From Bradyrhizobium embrapense (GTDB lineage Bacteria; Pseudomonadota; Alphaproteobacteria; Rhizobiales; Xanthobacteraceae), in contig NZ_LFIP02000010.1 in assembly GCF_001189235.2 (NCBI RefSeq), positions 1-64,000 of the forward strand: DNA of 64,000 nucleotides, in the 5' to 3' direction. The position numbers and the translations under genes are program-made. Below the pieces are notes generated by a model. It saw only the letters and a program-made list of their open reading frames with translations. It was not told the origin of the DNA and did no database searches. Numbering within the stretch: the first letter of the stretch is position 1; each line of letters starts with the position of its first letter. Below, piece by piece: positions 27,743 to 35,619 of the stretch.

Positions 27743-27824
27743 ACAGATTATATTTTTCAGATAGCGTGCGGAAGCCTAACCTGCGCCGATCACTCAAACG
27801 AGCGCAACGAGCACGGAGAAACCG

Positions 27825-28994
27825 ATGACCGGGAGCGGACTGCCGCTGGAGGGCGTGAGGGTCATCGAGATGACCCACATGGTGATGGGGCCGACCTGCG
27901 GCATGATCCTGGCGCAACTCGGCGCCGAAGTGATCAAGGTCGAGCCTCCCGCCGGCGACAAGACCCGCTCGCTCGGCGGTATGGGCGTCTCGTTCTTCCC
28001 GCTGTTCAATCGCGGCAAGCGCAGCGTCGTGCTCGACCTCGCCAAGCCCGAGGACCGCGACACGATGCACCGGCTGCTCGCGAGCGCCGACGTGTTCCTG
28101 GAGAATTTCCGCGACGGACAGCTCGACAAGCAGGGGCTCGGGCCTGAGGAGCTGCGCGCGAAGTATCCGCATCTGATCATCGCCGGCCACAAGGGCTTTC
28201 TCTCCGGGCCCTACGATCACCGGCCGGCGCTCGACGAGGTCGTGCAGATGATGTCCGGGCTCGCGGCGATGACCGGCACGCGCGACAAGCCGCAGCGCGT
28301 CGGCTCTTCCGCCAACGACATCATGGGCGGCATGTTCGGCGTGATCTCGATCCTCGCCGCGCTCTACCAGAAGCGCGGCGGCAACACTGATGGCGCCGAC
28401 ATCCGCATCGGCCTGTTCGAGAACTGCCTGTTCCTGGTTGCCCAGCACATGGTCGAATACGAGATGACCGGGCGCAAGCCGCGCTCGATGCCGGAGCGCG
28501 AGCATGCCTGGCCGATCTACGACATCTTCGATACCGCCGGCGGCGATCGCATCTTCATCGGGGTCGTCACCGAAGGCCATTGGCAGAGTTTTTGCCGCGA
28601 GTTCGGTTTGCAGGAGTTCGCGGACGATCCGTCGTTGAGCTCGACCACGGACCGCATCATGGCGCGCGACCGCATCATTCCGCGCGTCGCCGAGGTGATC
28701 GAGGGCTGGAACGTCGCCGACCTCTCGGCGCGGCTCGACGCGCTCAACATCTGTTTCTCGCCGATCAACCGGCCCGAGGACCTTTTGCAGGACCCGCATG
28801 TGTTGCGTCCGGGTGGACTCGTCAACAATGTCAACGCTGACGGCAAGCCGTTCCGCGTCCCTGCGCTGCCGGTCGAGTGGAACGGCAGCAACATCGGCGA
28901 AGGCCTGACAGTGCCGGTGCTTGGCGCCGATACCGATGATGTGCGCGCTGAACTCGCGCAACAGACAATTTCATCAACCGGAAACGCTGCGTGA
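27825..28994 (+). CDS. Family III CoA transferase (CaiB/BaiF)
   Basis: Transfers CoA between an acyl-CoA donor and a free carboxylate. The 389-residue protein has the family start (LEGVRVIEMTHMVMGPTCGM, LAQLGAEVIKVEPPAGD) and the catalytic Asp region SSANDIMGGMFGVISILAAL. GGAGAAA precedes the ATG. The lyase gene starts 8 bases after its stop codon, so the pair probably activates a C5-C6 hydroxy-dicarboxylate to the CoA ester and then cleaves it. Divergent from its likely LysR regulator. Confidence 0.92.
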   Translation: MTGSGLPLEGVRVIEMTHMVMGPTCGMILAQLGAEVIKVEPPAGDKTRSLGGMGVSFFPLFNRGKRSVVLDLAKPEDRDTMHRLLASADVFLENFRDGQLDKQGLGPEELRAKYPHLIIAGHKGFLSGPYDHRPALDEVVQMMSGLAAMTGTRDKPQRVGSSANDIMGGMFGVISILAALYQKRGGNTDGADIRIGLFENCLFLVAQHMVEYEMTGRKPRSMPEREHAWPIYDIFDTAGGDRIFIGVVTEGHWQSFCREFGLQEFADDPSLSSTTDRIMARDRIIPRVAEVIEGWNVADLSARLDALNICFSPINRPEDLLQDPHVLRPGGLVNNVNADGKPFRVPALPVEWNGSNIGEGLTVPVLGADTDDVRAELAQQTISSTGNAA

Positions 28995-29001
28995 GGCTGA
29001 C

Positions 29002-29949
29002 ATGACCCGCGTCCACGATATCTATCCCAACGACAAGGTAAGCCTGCGCGAGGTCGGTCTGCGCGACGGCCTGCAGCTCGTGAAGACATTCCCCTCCACC
29101 GCGGCGAAGCAGCGCTGGGTGCGCGACGAATATGCCGCCGGCGTCCGGCACTTCGAGGTCGGCTCGTTCCTGCCGGCCAAGACCTTTCCGCAGTTCGTCG
29201 ATGTCCGCGATGTGGTTGCCACCATCGCATCGCTGCCCGGGGCGCATGGCATCGCGCTGGCGCTGAACGAGCGCGGCGTCAACGAGGCGCTGGCCTCCGG
29301 GGTCGCCGAGATCGCTTCGGTGGTGTCGGCGACCGAGGAGCACAGCCAGGCCAATGCCAACCGCTCGCGCGAGTCGGCAATCGCGAACATCAAGCGTCTC
29401 TGCGAGCTGCGCGACGCCAGCGCACACAAGCCGCTGGTCAATGCCGCGATCTCGATGGGGCTGGGCTGCTCAATCGTGGGTGCGGTCGATCCGAAGGAAG
29501 TGCTGCGCCTCACCGAGAAGCTCTACGAGGTCGGCGTCGACATGGTCGCGATCGCCGACACCGTCGGCTATGCCGGGCCGAAGCAGGTCGGCGAGCTGAC
29601 GCGGGGCGCGGTGAGGATCGCAGGCTCCAGGCCGGTCTGCGTCCATCTGCACGACACCCGCGGCATGGGCATCGCCAATGCCTCCGCCGCGCTCGACGAG
29701 GGCGCCCGCGTGCTCGACGGCTCGCTCGGCGGTCTCGGCGGCTGCCCGTTCGCGCCGGGCGCGACCGGCAATGTCGTGTTCGAGGACCTCGTCTTCCTCT
29801 GCGAGAGCAAGGGATTTCCGACCGGCATCGATCTCGACCGGCTGGTCGAGGTGCGCGCGATCCTGAAGGCCGAGATGCCGAACGAGCAGCTCTACGGCGG
29901 CCTCGCCCGCGCCGGCCTGCCGCGCGGCACCAACGCGAAGGCGGCGTGA
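29002..29949 (+). CDS. HMG-CoA-lyase-like enzyme (DRE-TIM family)
   Basis: A 315-residue aldolase-type lyase. The DRE-TIM active-site motif is VGLRDGLQLV; FEVGSFLPAK, NAAISMGLGCSIVGAV and HLHDTRGMGIANA (metal-binding His-x-His) and the GLGGCPFAPGATGNV loop with the catalytic Cys are present. Known family reactions are cleavage of HMG-CoA to acetyl-CoA and acetoacetate, or of citramalyl-CoA to acetyl-CoA and pyruvate. Which applies here is undecided. Start at 29002 has GAGG 5 bases upstream and lies 8 bases after the CoA transferase stop. Confidence 0.88.
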   Translation: MTRVHDIYPNDKVSLREVGLRDGLQLVKTFPSTAAKQRWVRDEYAAGVRHFEVGSFLPAKTFPQFVDVRDVVATIASLPGAHGIALALNERGVNEALASGVAEIASVVSATEEHSQANANRSRESAIANIKRLCELRDASAHKPLVNAAISMGLGCSIVGAVDPKEVLRLTEKLYEVGVDMVAIADTVGYAGPKQVGELTRGAVRIAGSRPVCVHLHDTRGMGIANASAALDEGARVLDGSLGGLGGCPFAPGATGNVVFEDLVFLCESKGFPTGIDLDRLVEVRAILKAEMPNEQLYGGLARAGLPRGTNAKAA

Positions 29950-29957
29950 CGCCTGCG

Positions 29958-29970
29958 TAGCCCGGATGGA
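29958..29970. repeat. Solo end of a TAGCCCGGATGGA palindromic repeat
   Basis: TAGCCCGGATGGA just after the lyase stop matches the end of the complete element at 44799-44884. No partner arm is found here, so this is a remnant. Confidence 0.55.
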
Positions 29971-29981
29971 GGCACGCAAGC

Positions 29982-30419
29982 TCAATCGTGCCGGTGCCCC
30001 CGCTTGCGCGGCTTCTTGTCCGCCGCTGTCGGGATCATCACGACGCGGCCGTAGCGCACCCCGCGCTCGGCGATGACGTGGTCGGCGAGGTGGCGGACCT
30101 CGCTGCTGGCGCCCTTCAGCGCCGTCACCTCCATGCAGCTGTCGTCGTCGAGATGCACATGCAGCGTGGCCAACGACAGATCGTGATGGCCATGGAAATT
30201 CTGCACCAGCCGCTTCGACAGGTCGCGCGCGGCGTGATCGTAGACATAGACCAGTGCCGCGACGCATTGCCCTGACGGCGCGTGCTCCGCGCTCTGTTGC
30301 AGGCCGGCGCGCGCGAGATCGCGGATGATCTCGGAGCGGTTCTGATAGCCGCGCGCTTCGGCGGCGGCGTCGATCTCCGCGAGCAGATCATCCTCGATGG
30401 TAATGGTGATGCGTTGCAT
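29982..30419 (-). CDS. nikR: Nickel-responsive regulator NikR
   Basis: Ribbon-helix-helix repressor that binds DNA when loaded with Ni(II). The 145-residue protein has the N-terminal RHH (RITITIEDDLLAEIDAAAEA, then NRSEIIRDLARAGL) and the C-terminal ACT-like metal domain with the nickel ligands in HGHHDLSLATLHVHLDDDSC (His...His-x-His...Cys). The C-terminus is unusually basic and His-containing (KKPRKRGHRHD). A perfect NikR operator lies 22 bases upstream of its start, between it and a divergent TonB-dependent receptor gene, so NikR probably controls both. Confidence 0.95.
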   Translation of the reverse strand: MQRITITIEDDLLAEIDAAAEARGYQNRSEIIRDLARAGLQQSAEHAPSGQCVAALVYVYDHAARDLSKRLVQNFHGHHDLSLATLHVHLDDDSCMEVTALKGASSEVRHLADHVIAERGVRYGRVVMIPTAADKKPRKRGHRHD

Positions 30420-30441
30420 GGACTATCCGTCTTGGTCGTCA

Positions 30442-30469
30442 GTATGACATTGATCTTGAATCATCATAC
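30442..30469. promoter_or_regulatory. NikR operator
   Basis: GTATGA (30442-30447), 16 bases, TCATAC (30464-30469): the E. coli NikR consensus GTATGA-N16-TCATAC without a mismatch. It lies between divergent nikR and the TonB-dependent receptor, so receptor expression should fall when nickel is plentiful. Confidence 0.9.
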
Positions 30470-30558
30470 CGAGCTTGCTAGCGTCGTTTCGCCGGGATTG
30501 GTTTGGGCTGGTGCGGTCGTCGCGTGACTGTAGCAGGTATCATGCGGGGGCATGCGCA

Positions 30559-32760
30559 TTGCGTCGTACTGCATGGCGGATATTTCCCGCCGCCGCATCC
30601 ATTGCAGCATTCGCGCCGATCGCCGAAGCGCAGATGCTTCCCACCGCGCCCGGGCAATTGCCGCCGGTGACCGTGACCTCGCCCGATCAGGCTCCGCCCA
30701 AGCGCGCCGGGCCATCGCAGCGTCGACATCACGTCGCCGCTGGTCGCCGCACGCCCACGGCACCGCAAGCGAGCCAAGCTGTGCCGGCGACCGGCGTCAG
30801 CGGCCACTCTGCGACCGTGTCTGCCTCCAGCCTGCAACCGACCGCGGCGAGCGAGCGGCAGATCAGCGGCGAGGAGGTGAATGCACGGCCGGTCTCGCGC
30901 GTCGGCGAGGTCCTGGAGGCGGTGCCGGGATTGATCGTCACCCAGCATTCCGGCGAAGGCAAAGCCAATCAGTATTTTCTGCGCGGCTTCAATCTCGACC
31001 ACGGCACCGATCTCGCCATCACCGTCGACGGCATGCCGGTCAACATGCCGACCCATGGTCACGGCCAGGGCTATGCCGACATAAATTTCCTGATCCCGGA
31101 GTTGATCCGGTCAATGGATGTCCGCAAGGGTCCCTACTACGCCGACAAGGGCGACTTCGCGTCCGCGGGCGCGGTCGACATCAACTACCTCGATCGGCTT
31201 TCCAAGAATATCGTGGAGCTGGCCGCCGGCAGCTTCGGCTACCAGCGCGCGATGGCGGCGGGCTCGACCAAGATCGGTGACGGGACGCTGCTCGCAGCCT
31301 TCGAGGCCACCAAGTACAATGGCCCGTGGGACGTGCCCGACGACATCCGCAAGCTAAATGGCGTCCTGCGCTACAGCCAGGGCACCGCGACCGACGGCTT
31401 CTCGTTGACCGCGATGGCCTATTCCAACGGCTGGAATTCGACCGACCAGGTGGCGCAGCGCGCGATCGATCGGGGTCTGATCGGCCGTTACGGCTCGCTC
31501 GATCCGACCGACGGCGGCATCTCCAGCCGCTTTAGCCTGTCCGGCAATTGGGCGCAGTCCAGCGACTACGGGCAGACCAGGCTCAACGCCTACGTGATCC
31601 ACTCCTCGCTGCAGCTCTACAACGACTTCACTTACTTCCTTGACGATCCCATCAACGGCGATCAGTTCAGCCAGACCGACAGGCGCACCGTCTATGGCTT
31701 CGATGCCAGCCATGCCGCGGATATCCGTATCGCCGGCATCGACACCCAGACCCGGGTCGGTGTGCAGACGCGCTACGACGACATCAATGTCGGCCTGTTC
31801 AAGACCGCGCAGCGCGAGATCCTGTCTACCGTACGCAACGACCAGGTGCAGGAGGGCAGCGTCGCGCTGTGGGCCGATAGCACCGCGCGCTGGACTGACT
31901 GGCTGCGCACTACGGTGGGCATCCGCGAGGACTATTTCGCGGGCCACGTGCTGAGCGACGCGCCGCAGAATTCCGGCAACGCGCAGGCGGCGATGACGAG
32001 CCCGAAGGCCGGCATCGTGCTCGGCCCCTGGTCCAGGACCGAGTTCTACGGCAATGTCGGGTTCGGCCTGCATTCCAATGATATCCGCGGCGCGACCATC
32101 ACCGTCGATCCCAACGACAAGATGACGCCGCTCGGACGCGTCCCGCTCCTGGTGCGTTCGAAGGGGGCCGAGCTCGGCATCCGCAGCAAGGCGATCGACG
32201 GTCTCACCTCGTCGCTCGCGGTGTTCGTGCTCGACTTCGATTCCGAACTGCTGTTCGTCGGCGACGCCGGCACCACCGAGCCGAGCCGCCCGAGCCGGCG
32301 GGTCGGCGTCGAGTGGACCAACCAGTACAAAGTGCTGCCATGGATGAGTCTCGATTTCGACCTCGCCTATACCCGCGCCCGCTTCACCGATTTCGATCCG
32401 ATCGGGAATTTTATTCCCGGCGCTCCGGCCTGGGTCGCCAGCGGCGGCGTCACCTTCGGCCGCGACACCGGCTGGTTCGGCAGCCTGCGCGCCCGCTATT
32501 TCGGCCCGCGTCCGCTGATCGAGGACGACAGCGTGCGTTCGCTGTCGTCGTTCATCGTCAACGCCCGCGCCGGCTACAAATTCGACAACGGCATGCGGCT
32601 GCAGCTCGACGTCCTCAATCTCTTCAATGCGCAAACCAACCAGATCGAATATTACTATCTGTCGCGGCTGCCGGGCGAGCCGATCGATGGCGTCGCCGAC
32701 CGTCATGTGCATCCCGCCGAGCCGCTCGCCGTGCGCCTGACGCTGGCGGCGACGTTCTGA
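30559..32760 (+). CDS. TonB-dependent outer-membrane receptor, probable nickel uptake
   Basis: A 733-residue outer-membrane transporter. The plug domain has RVGEVLEAVPGLIVTQHSG, the LRGFNLDHGTDLAITVDGMPVN segment in part, and HGHGQGYADINFLIPELI; the barrel ends in VRLTLAATF with the required terminal Phe. No ATG precedes the signal peptide: the best start is TTG at 30559, preceded by a GGGGG ribosome-binding site and giving a Sec signal ending AEA. TTG at 30475 is an alternative. A perfect NikR operator 90 bases upstream points to nickel complexes as substrate; this is inference. Confidence 0.85.
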   Translation: MRRTAWRIFPAAASIAAFAPIAEAQMLPTAPGQLPPVTVTSPDQAPPKRAGPSQRRHHVAAGRRTPTAPQASQAVPATGVSGHSATVSASSLQPTAASERQISGEEVNARPVSRVGEVLEAVPGLIVTQHSGEGKANQYFLRGFNLDHGTDLAITVDGMPVNMPTHGHGQGYADINFLIPELIRSMDVRKGPYYADKGDFASAGAVDINYLDRLSKNIVELAAGSFGYQRAMAAGSTKIGDGTLLAAFEATKYNGPWDVPDDIRKLNGVLRYSQGTATDGFSLTAMAYSNGWNSTDQVAQRAIDRGLIGRYGSLDPTDGGISSRFSLSGNWAQSSDYGQTRLNAYVIHSSLQLYNDFTYFLDDPINGDQFSQTDRRTVYGFDASHAADIRIAGIDTQTRVGVQTRYDDINVGLFKTAQREILSTVRNDQVQEGSVALWADSTARWTDWLRTTVGIREDYFAGHVLSDAPQNSGNAQAAMTSPKAGIVLGPWSRTEFYGNVGFGLHSNDIRGATITVDPNDKMTPLGRVPLLVRSKGAELGIRSKAIDGLTSSLAVFVLDFDSELLFVGDAGTTEPSRPSRRVGVEWTNQYKVLPWMSLDFDLAYTRARFTDFDPIGNFIPGAPAWVASGGVTFGRDTGWFGSLRARYFGPRPLIEDDSVRSLSSFIVNARAGYKFDNGMRLQLDVLNLFNAQTNQIEYYYLSRLPGEPIDGVADRHVHPAEPLAVRLTLAATF

Positions 32761-34359
32761 TCAGTCGCGCGTGCGGCGGATCGAGCTGAAGTCCTCGACA
32801 TCGGGCTGCACAGGCGGTGTCTCGCGATAAGGCGGGACGATGAGCATCACGACCCGCCGTGTCCGACCGGGCCTGCCCAGCAGCGTCGCCTGTGCATCGA
32901 ACTCGGAGCGAAAGACGTCGGTTGCGCGCAACGTCGTGCGCGCCATCCAGCTCAGGCAGTCCGTCTGGTCGGCGAAGCACAATGCGGCCCAGCCGCGATC
33001 GAGCGTGGTCTTGCGCGGCAGGCCCCAGGTGTACTGATAGGCGAACGGCCGGGCATAGCGCGGATGATCCGGGCTGTAGAAGGCGGCAGCGAAGGCGAGC
33101 GCGTCGTCGCCGCTGACGGCGGCGAGCGGCGTCCCGGCCGCGTCGCGCCATCGCGCGGTGAGCTCTGCCGCGGCGGCGTGATAGAAGTCGCGGCCTTCTT
33201 CGTAGCCGTAAGCGTTCCGATAAAGGGCGTGGATCGGTGCGCCGACGACGACCGCGAGAATGGCGATCCCGGCCACCATGACAGCCAAGTTGACCGCGTA
33301 GAAGCGCTCGATCGGGTAGCTCGTCGTGCACACGATCAGGATCACGAACAGGAAGAGACCCTGCACCGCCCAGAGCGAGGGCAGGTCGGTGCCGACCGCG
33401 AGCGAGACGATCGCCGGAAACAGGATGGTTCCAATTGCGACCAGCAGCAGCAGGCGGAGCCCGGCGTTCATCGCGCGGAAATCGGCCGGCAGCCGCGCCA
33501 GCCGGGGGCCGGCAATGAATACCCAGGTCACCGCCGGGATCGCGAGCGCTGCGATCAGGCCCAGGATGAAATAGGTGACTTCCCACAGTGCGGCGACATG
33601 ATCGACGCCGGCATGCGCGAGCGCATAGTCGAACGTCGTCGCCCCTGTCGTGGCGAGCCAGTGCAGATGCGCCCCAAGCACGAGCATGCCGGCCAGCGCC
33701 GAGATCCAGGGCGAAGCCGACAGCAGGTAGCGGCGGCGATCCGGATGAAGCACGGAAGCGAACACGAAGCTTGCGACCAGGAAGATCGAGTAATACTTGC
33801 CGAGCATCGCGAGTGCGCACGCGGCCCCCGCCGCGATCGCCCAGCCGAGCTGCCTCGGCGCCTCGAACGCACGCAGGAAGCAGTAAGTCGCCAGCGGCCA
33901 AGGCGCCAGCAGCACCGTGTTCGCGTTGAACCGCTGGGCATGGAATTGATAGACCGGCAGCAGCATCAACAGCAGCAGCACGATCGCCCGCTTCTCGCCA
34001 CGGACGAAGCGGCGGGCGATCAGATCGACCGCCCACAGCGCCACCGCCGCGTTGCCCATCGCCATCAACTGAAGCGACCAGTCGGTCAGAGGAAAAACCG
34101 CAGTCCAGCCCCGCGCGATCCAGCCCATCAACGGCGGATGCTTGGGGTATCCCCATGCGAGATGCCGGCCGAGCGTCCAGGTCTCGAGCACGTCGGGGTG
34201 CAGGCCGGCGCCGAGATAGGCGATGACGAGATATGCAGTCCAGATCGCGACGAAGACGACGAGCAGGATCGGGATCGACCAGCCGGTCTCGATTCCCTCC
34301 AGCCATGTGATCAATGGACGACGCCAGCGCGCCGGATCCTTCTCCGACGCCGCGGCCAT
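32761..34359 (-). CDS. GT39-type membrane glycosyltransferase (ArnT/PMT-like)
   Basis: A 532-residue protein with about 11 membrane helices. The N-terminal lumenal motif GLHPDVLETWTLGRHLAWGY, then KHPPLMGWIARGW, corresponds to the acidic-residue and lipid-sugar site of the GT-C fold; HAQRFNANTVLLAPWPLATY follows. Such enzymes transfer a sugar from a polyprenyl phosphate to lipid A, protein or polysaccharide. The acceptor is unknown. The ATG at 34359 is preferred over a TTG at 34410. Its stop codon abuts that of the convergent TonB receptor. Confidence 0.8.
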   Translation of the reverse strand: MAAASEKDPARWRRPLITWLEGIETGWSIPILLVVFVAIWTAYLVIAYLGAGLHPDVLETWTLGRHLAWGYPKHPPLMGWIARGWTAVFPLTDWSLQLMAMGNAAVALWAVDLIARRFVRGEKRAIVLLLLMLLPVYQFHAQRFNANTVLLAPWPLATYCFLRAFEAPRQLGWAIAAGAACALAMLGKYYSIFLVASFVFASVLHPDRRRYLLSASPWISALAGMLVLGAHLHWLATTGATTFDYALAHAGVDHVAALWEVTYFILGLIAALAIPAVTWVFIAGPRLARLPADFRAMNAGLRLLLLVAIGTILFPAIVSLAVGTDLPSLWAVQGLFLFVILIVCTTSYPIERFYAVNLAVMVAGIAILAVVVGAPIHALYRNAYGYEEGRDFYHAAAAELTARWRDAAGTPLAAVSGDDALAFAAAFYSPDHPRYARPFAYQYTWGLPRKTTLDRGWAALCFADQTDCLSWMARTTLRATDVFRSEFDAQATLLGRPGRTRRVVMLIVPPYRETPPVQPDVEDFSSIRRTRD

Positions 34360-34507
34360 CGCCGAGAAATTGATGAGCGAAAGCACCGTAAAACTACCGA
34401 ATGAAAGCAAGCTTGAAGCGCGCGCACCCTAATGATGCGGCCGCGAGAACTCAACGACGAAGCGGGACGATAAGACGGATTCCGGATCAATGGTTGACGC
34501 GGCCGGT

Positions 34508-34523
34508 GCTCGACATGTCGAGC
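34508..34523. repeat. 16-bp perfect palindrome
   Basis: GCTCGACATGTCGAGC, 17 bases beyond the stop of the NlpC/P60-like gene on the minus strand. It could be part of a terminator or a binding site; no T-run follows. Confidence 0.45.
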
Positions 34524-34539
34524 CCGACGCCCGCGTCCG

Positions 34540-35421
34540 TCACGCCGGCGCGATCTCTGCCGCGGTCATTTCCGCAGCCGGAAGCGCCGTCTCTTCGTCA
34601 GTCGCTTCAGGAACAAGCGGCGGCGACTTGCGCTCTGGAAACACACTGAATTCGCCGGCTACCTCCTGGAGCGGCTTTTGCTTGTCGGCCCAGTGCAGGG
34701 CCGTGTAGTCGAAACCGTGCACGATGGTGGGTTTGACGATTTCGAAATAGGGCGAGATGTCGAAGTCGCGCGGCATGTAGAGCGAGGAATCGCGGATGTG
34801 CAGGATCTCGCGGCGCGCCTTGCGGCTGGCGGCGCGCGTGATCTTGGGCAGGATCGGGTAACGCACGGCGTCGAACGCCTGCGCGATCAGCGCCGAGCAG
34901 ATGATCTTGGTCGGATCGCCGGAGCCGAACGCGATCATGCGGCGCCGCCAGCGCTGCGGGATCGGCAGCGGAAACAGATAGCGTGCGAGATCGACGATGT
35001 TCTTGGTGTCGTACCCGAAGCCGATCCGGTTGATGGCGTAGCGGCACACCGTGGTGCGGTCCTCGAAGGACAGCCCGACCGGGCGGCAGAGGCGGGTGTG
35101 ATAGGTGAAATATTTCGACAGCGGCGCGGAGGTGACGCCCTCGCCGACATTGGCCTCGATCAGCACATGCTGCTCGCCGTCTGGTTCGAATGCGCCGTCG
35201 ATCGGTCCGACGAACAGCGCCGCGTGCGACCAGGTCGATTGCGTGAGGTATTTGATGATGCCGGAAATCCGGTTGTTGCCCTCGACCAGCAGGACATCGC
35301 CTTCCTGGATGATGCCACGCAGATGGTCGGGATCGCTCGGCGTGAACGGCTCGTAGCCGGGCACTTCCTTCGACAGGTACCCCGCGATCCATTTACCGAC
35401 GGTATCGAGCATTACGCCCAT
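34540..35421 (-). CDS. YiiX-type permuted NlpC/P60 cysteine hydrolase
   Basis: A 293-residue protein. The permuted papain-like order is visible: the catalytic His in QSTWSHAALFVG first, then IEANVGEGV, and the catalytic Cys late in TKIICSALIAQAFDAV. Family members include YiiX/YebB and are proposed to be lipid- or peptidoglycan-directed amidases or acyltransferases. There is no clear signal peptide; residues 1-40 may be amphipathic. The ATG at 35421 has a GGGGGG run upstream; the ATG three codons later is an alternative. Confidence 0.78.
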   Translation of the reverse strand: MGVMLDTVGKWIAGYLSKEVPGYEPFTPSDPDHLRGIIQEGDVLLVEGNNRISGIIKYLTQSTWSHAALFVGPIDGAFEPDGEQHVLIEANVGEGVTSAPLSKYFTYHTRLCRPVGLSFEDRTTVCRYAINRIGFGYDTKNIVDLARYLFPLPIPQRWRRRMIAFGSGDPTKIICSALIAQAFDAVRYPILPKITRAASRKARREILHIRDSSLYMPRDFDISPYFEIVKPTIVHGFDYTALHWADKQKPLQEVAGEFSVFPERKSPPLVPEATDEETALPAAEMTAAEIAPA

Positions 35422-35506
35422 GGATTCCCCCCAGCGGTTCTACGACCGCTTCCGTTCACTTAATCATGGTCGCAAGCCGTTGCAATTTAGTTCATGCCAT
35501 CGGCGG

Positions 35507-35522
35507 ATCAATCATGATTGAT
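35507..35522. promoter_or_regulatory. 16-bp AT-rich palindrome upstream of the amine oxidase gene
   Basis: ATCAATCATGATTGAT, perfect, about 98 bases upstream of the oxidase start in otherwise GC-rich DNA; a further ATCATGGT-type half site lies at about 35463. A candidate operator for an unknown regulator of either divergent gene. Confidence 0.4.
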
Positions 35523-35619
35523 TTACCATGATGGTTGCTGCGGTCGGTGAGATGCGGCACAGTTCGCGAAGCGTTCCCTTTCTCCGCAAGTCCCCGGAAA
35601 CCATGCCAGAAGCTATGTC

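Noticed and set aside
26781..28961. 726-codon open frame on the minus strand covering lysR and running antisense through the CoA transferase gene
   Set aside because: Only the 3' part is lysR, with a clear HTH start at 27704. The upstream part is the antisense of a well-supported gene and has no family features; such frames arise from GC-rich codon bias.
29982..30419. Ribbon-helix-helix antitoxin of a toxin-antitoxin pair
   Set aside because: The C-terminal nickel-binding domain and the adjacent perfect NikR operator identify NikR; no toxin gene is adjacent.
30420..30558. Cobalamin riboswitch before the TonB-dependent receptor
   Set aside because: The leader is short and lacks the B12-box and conserved stems; the NikR operator explains regulation.
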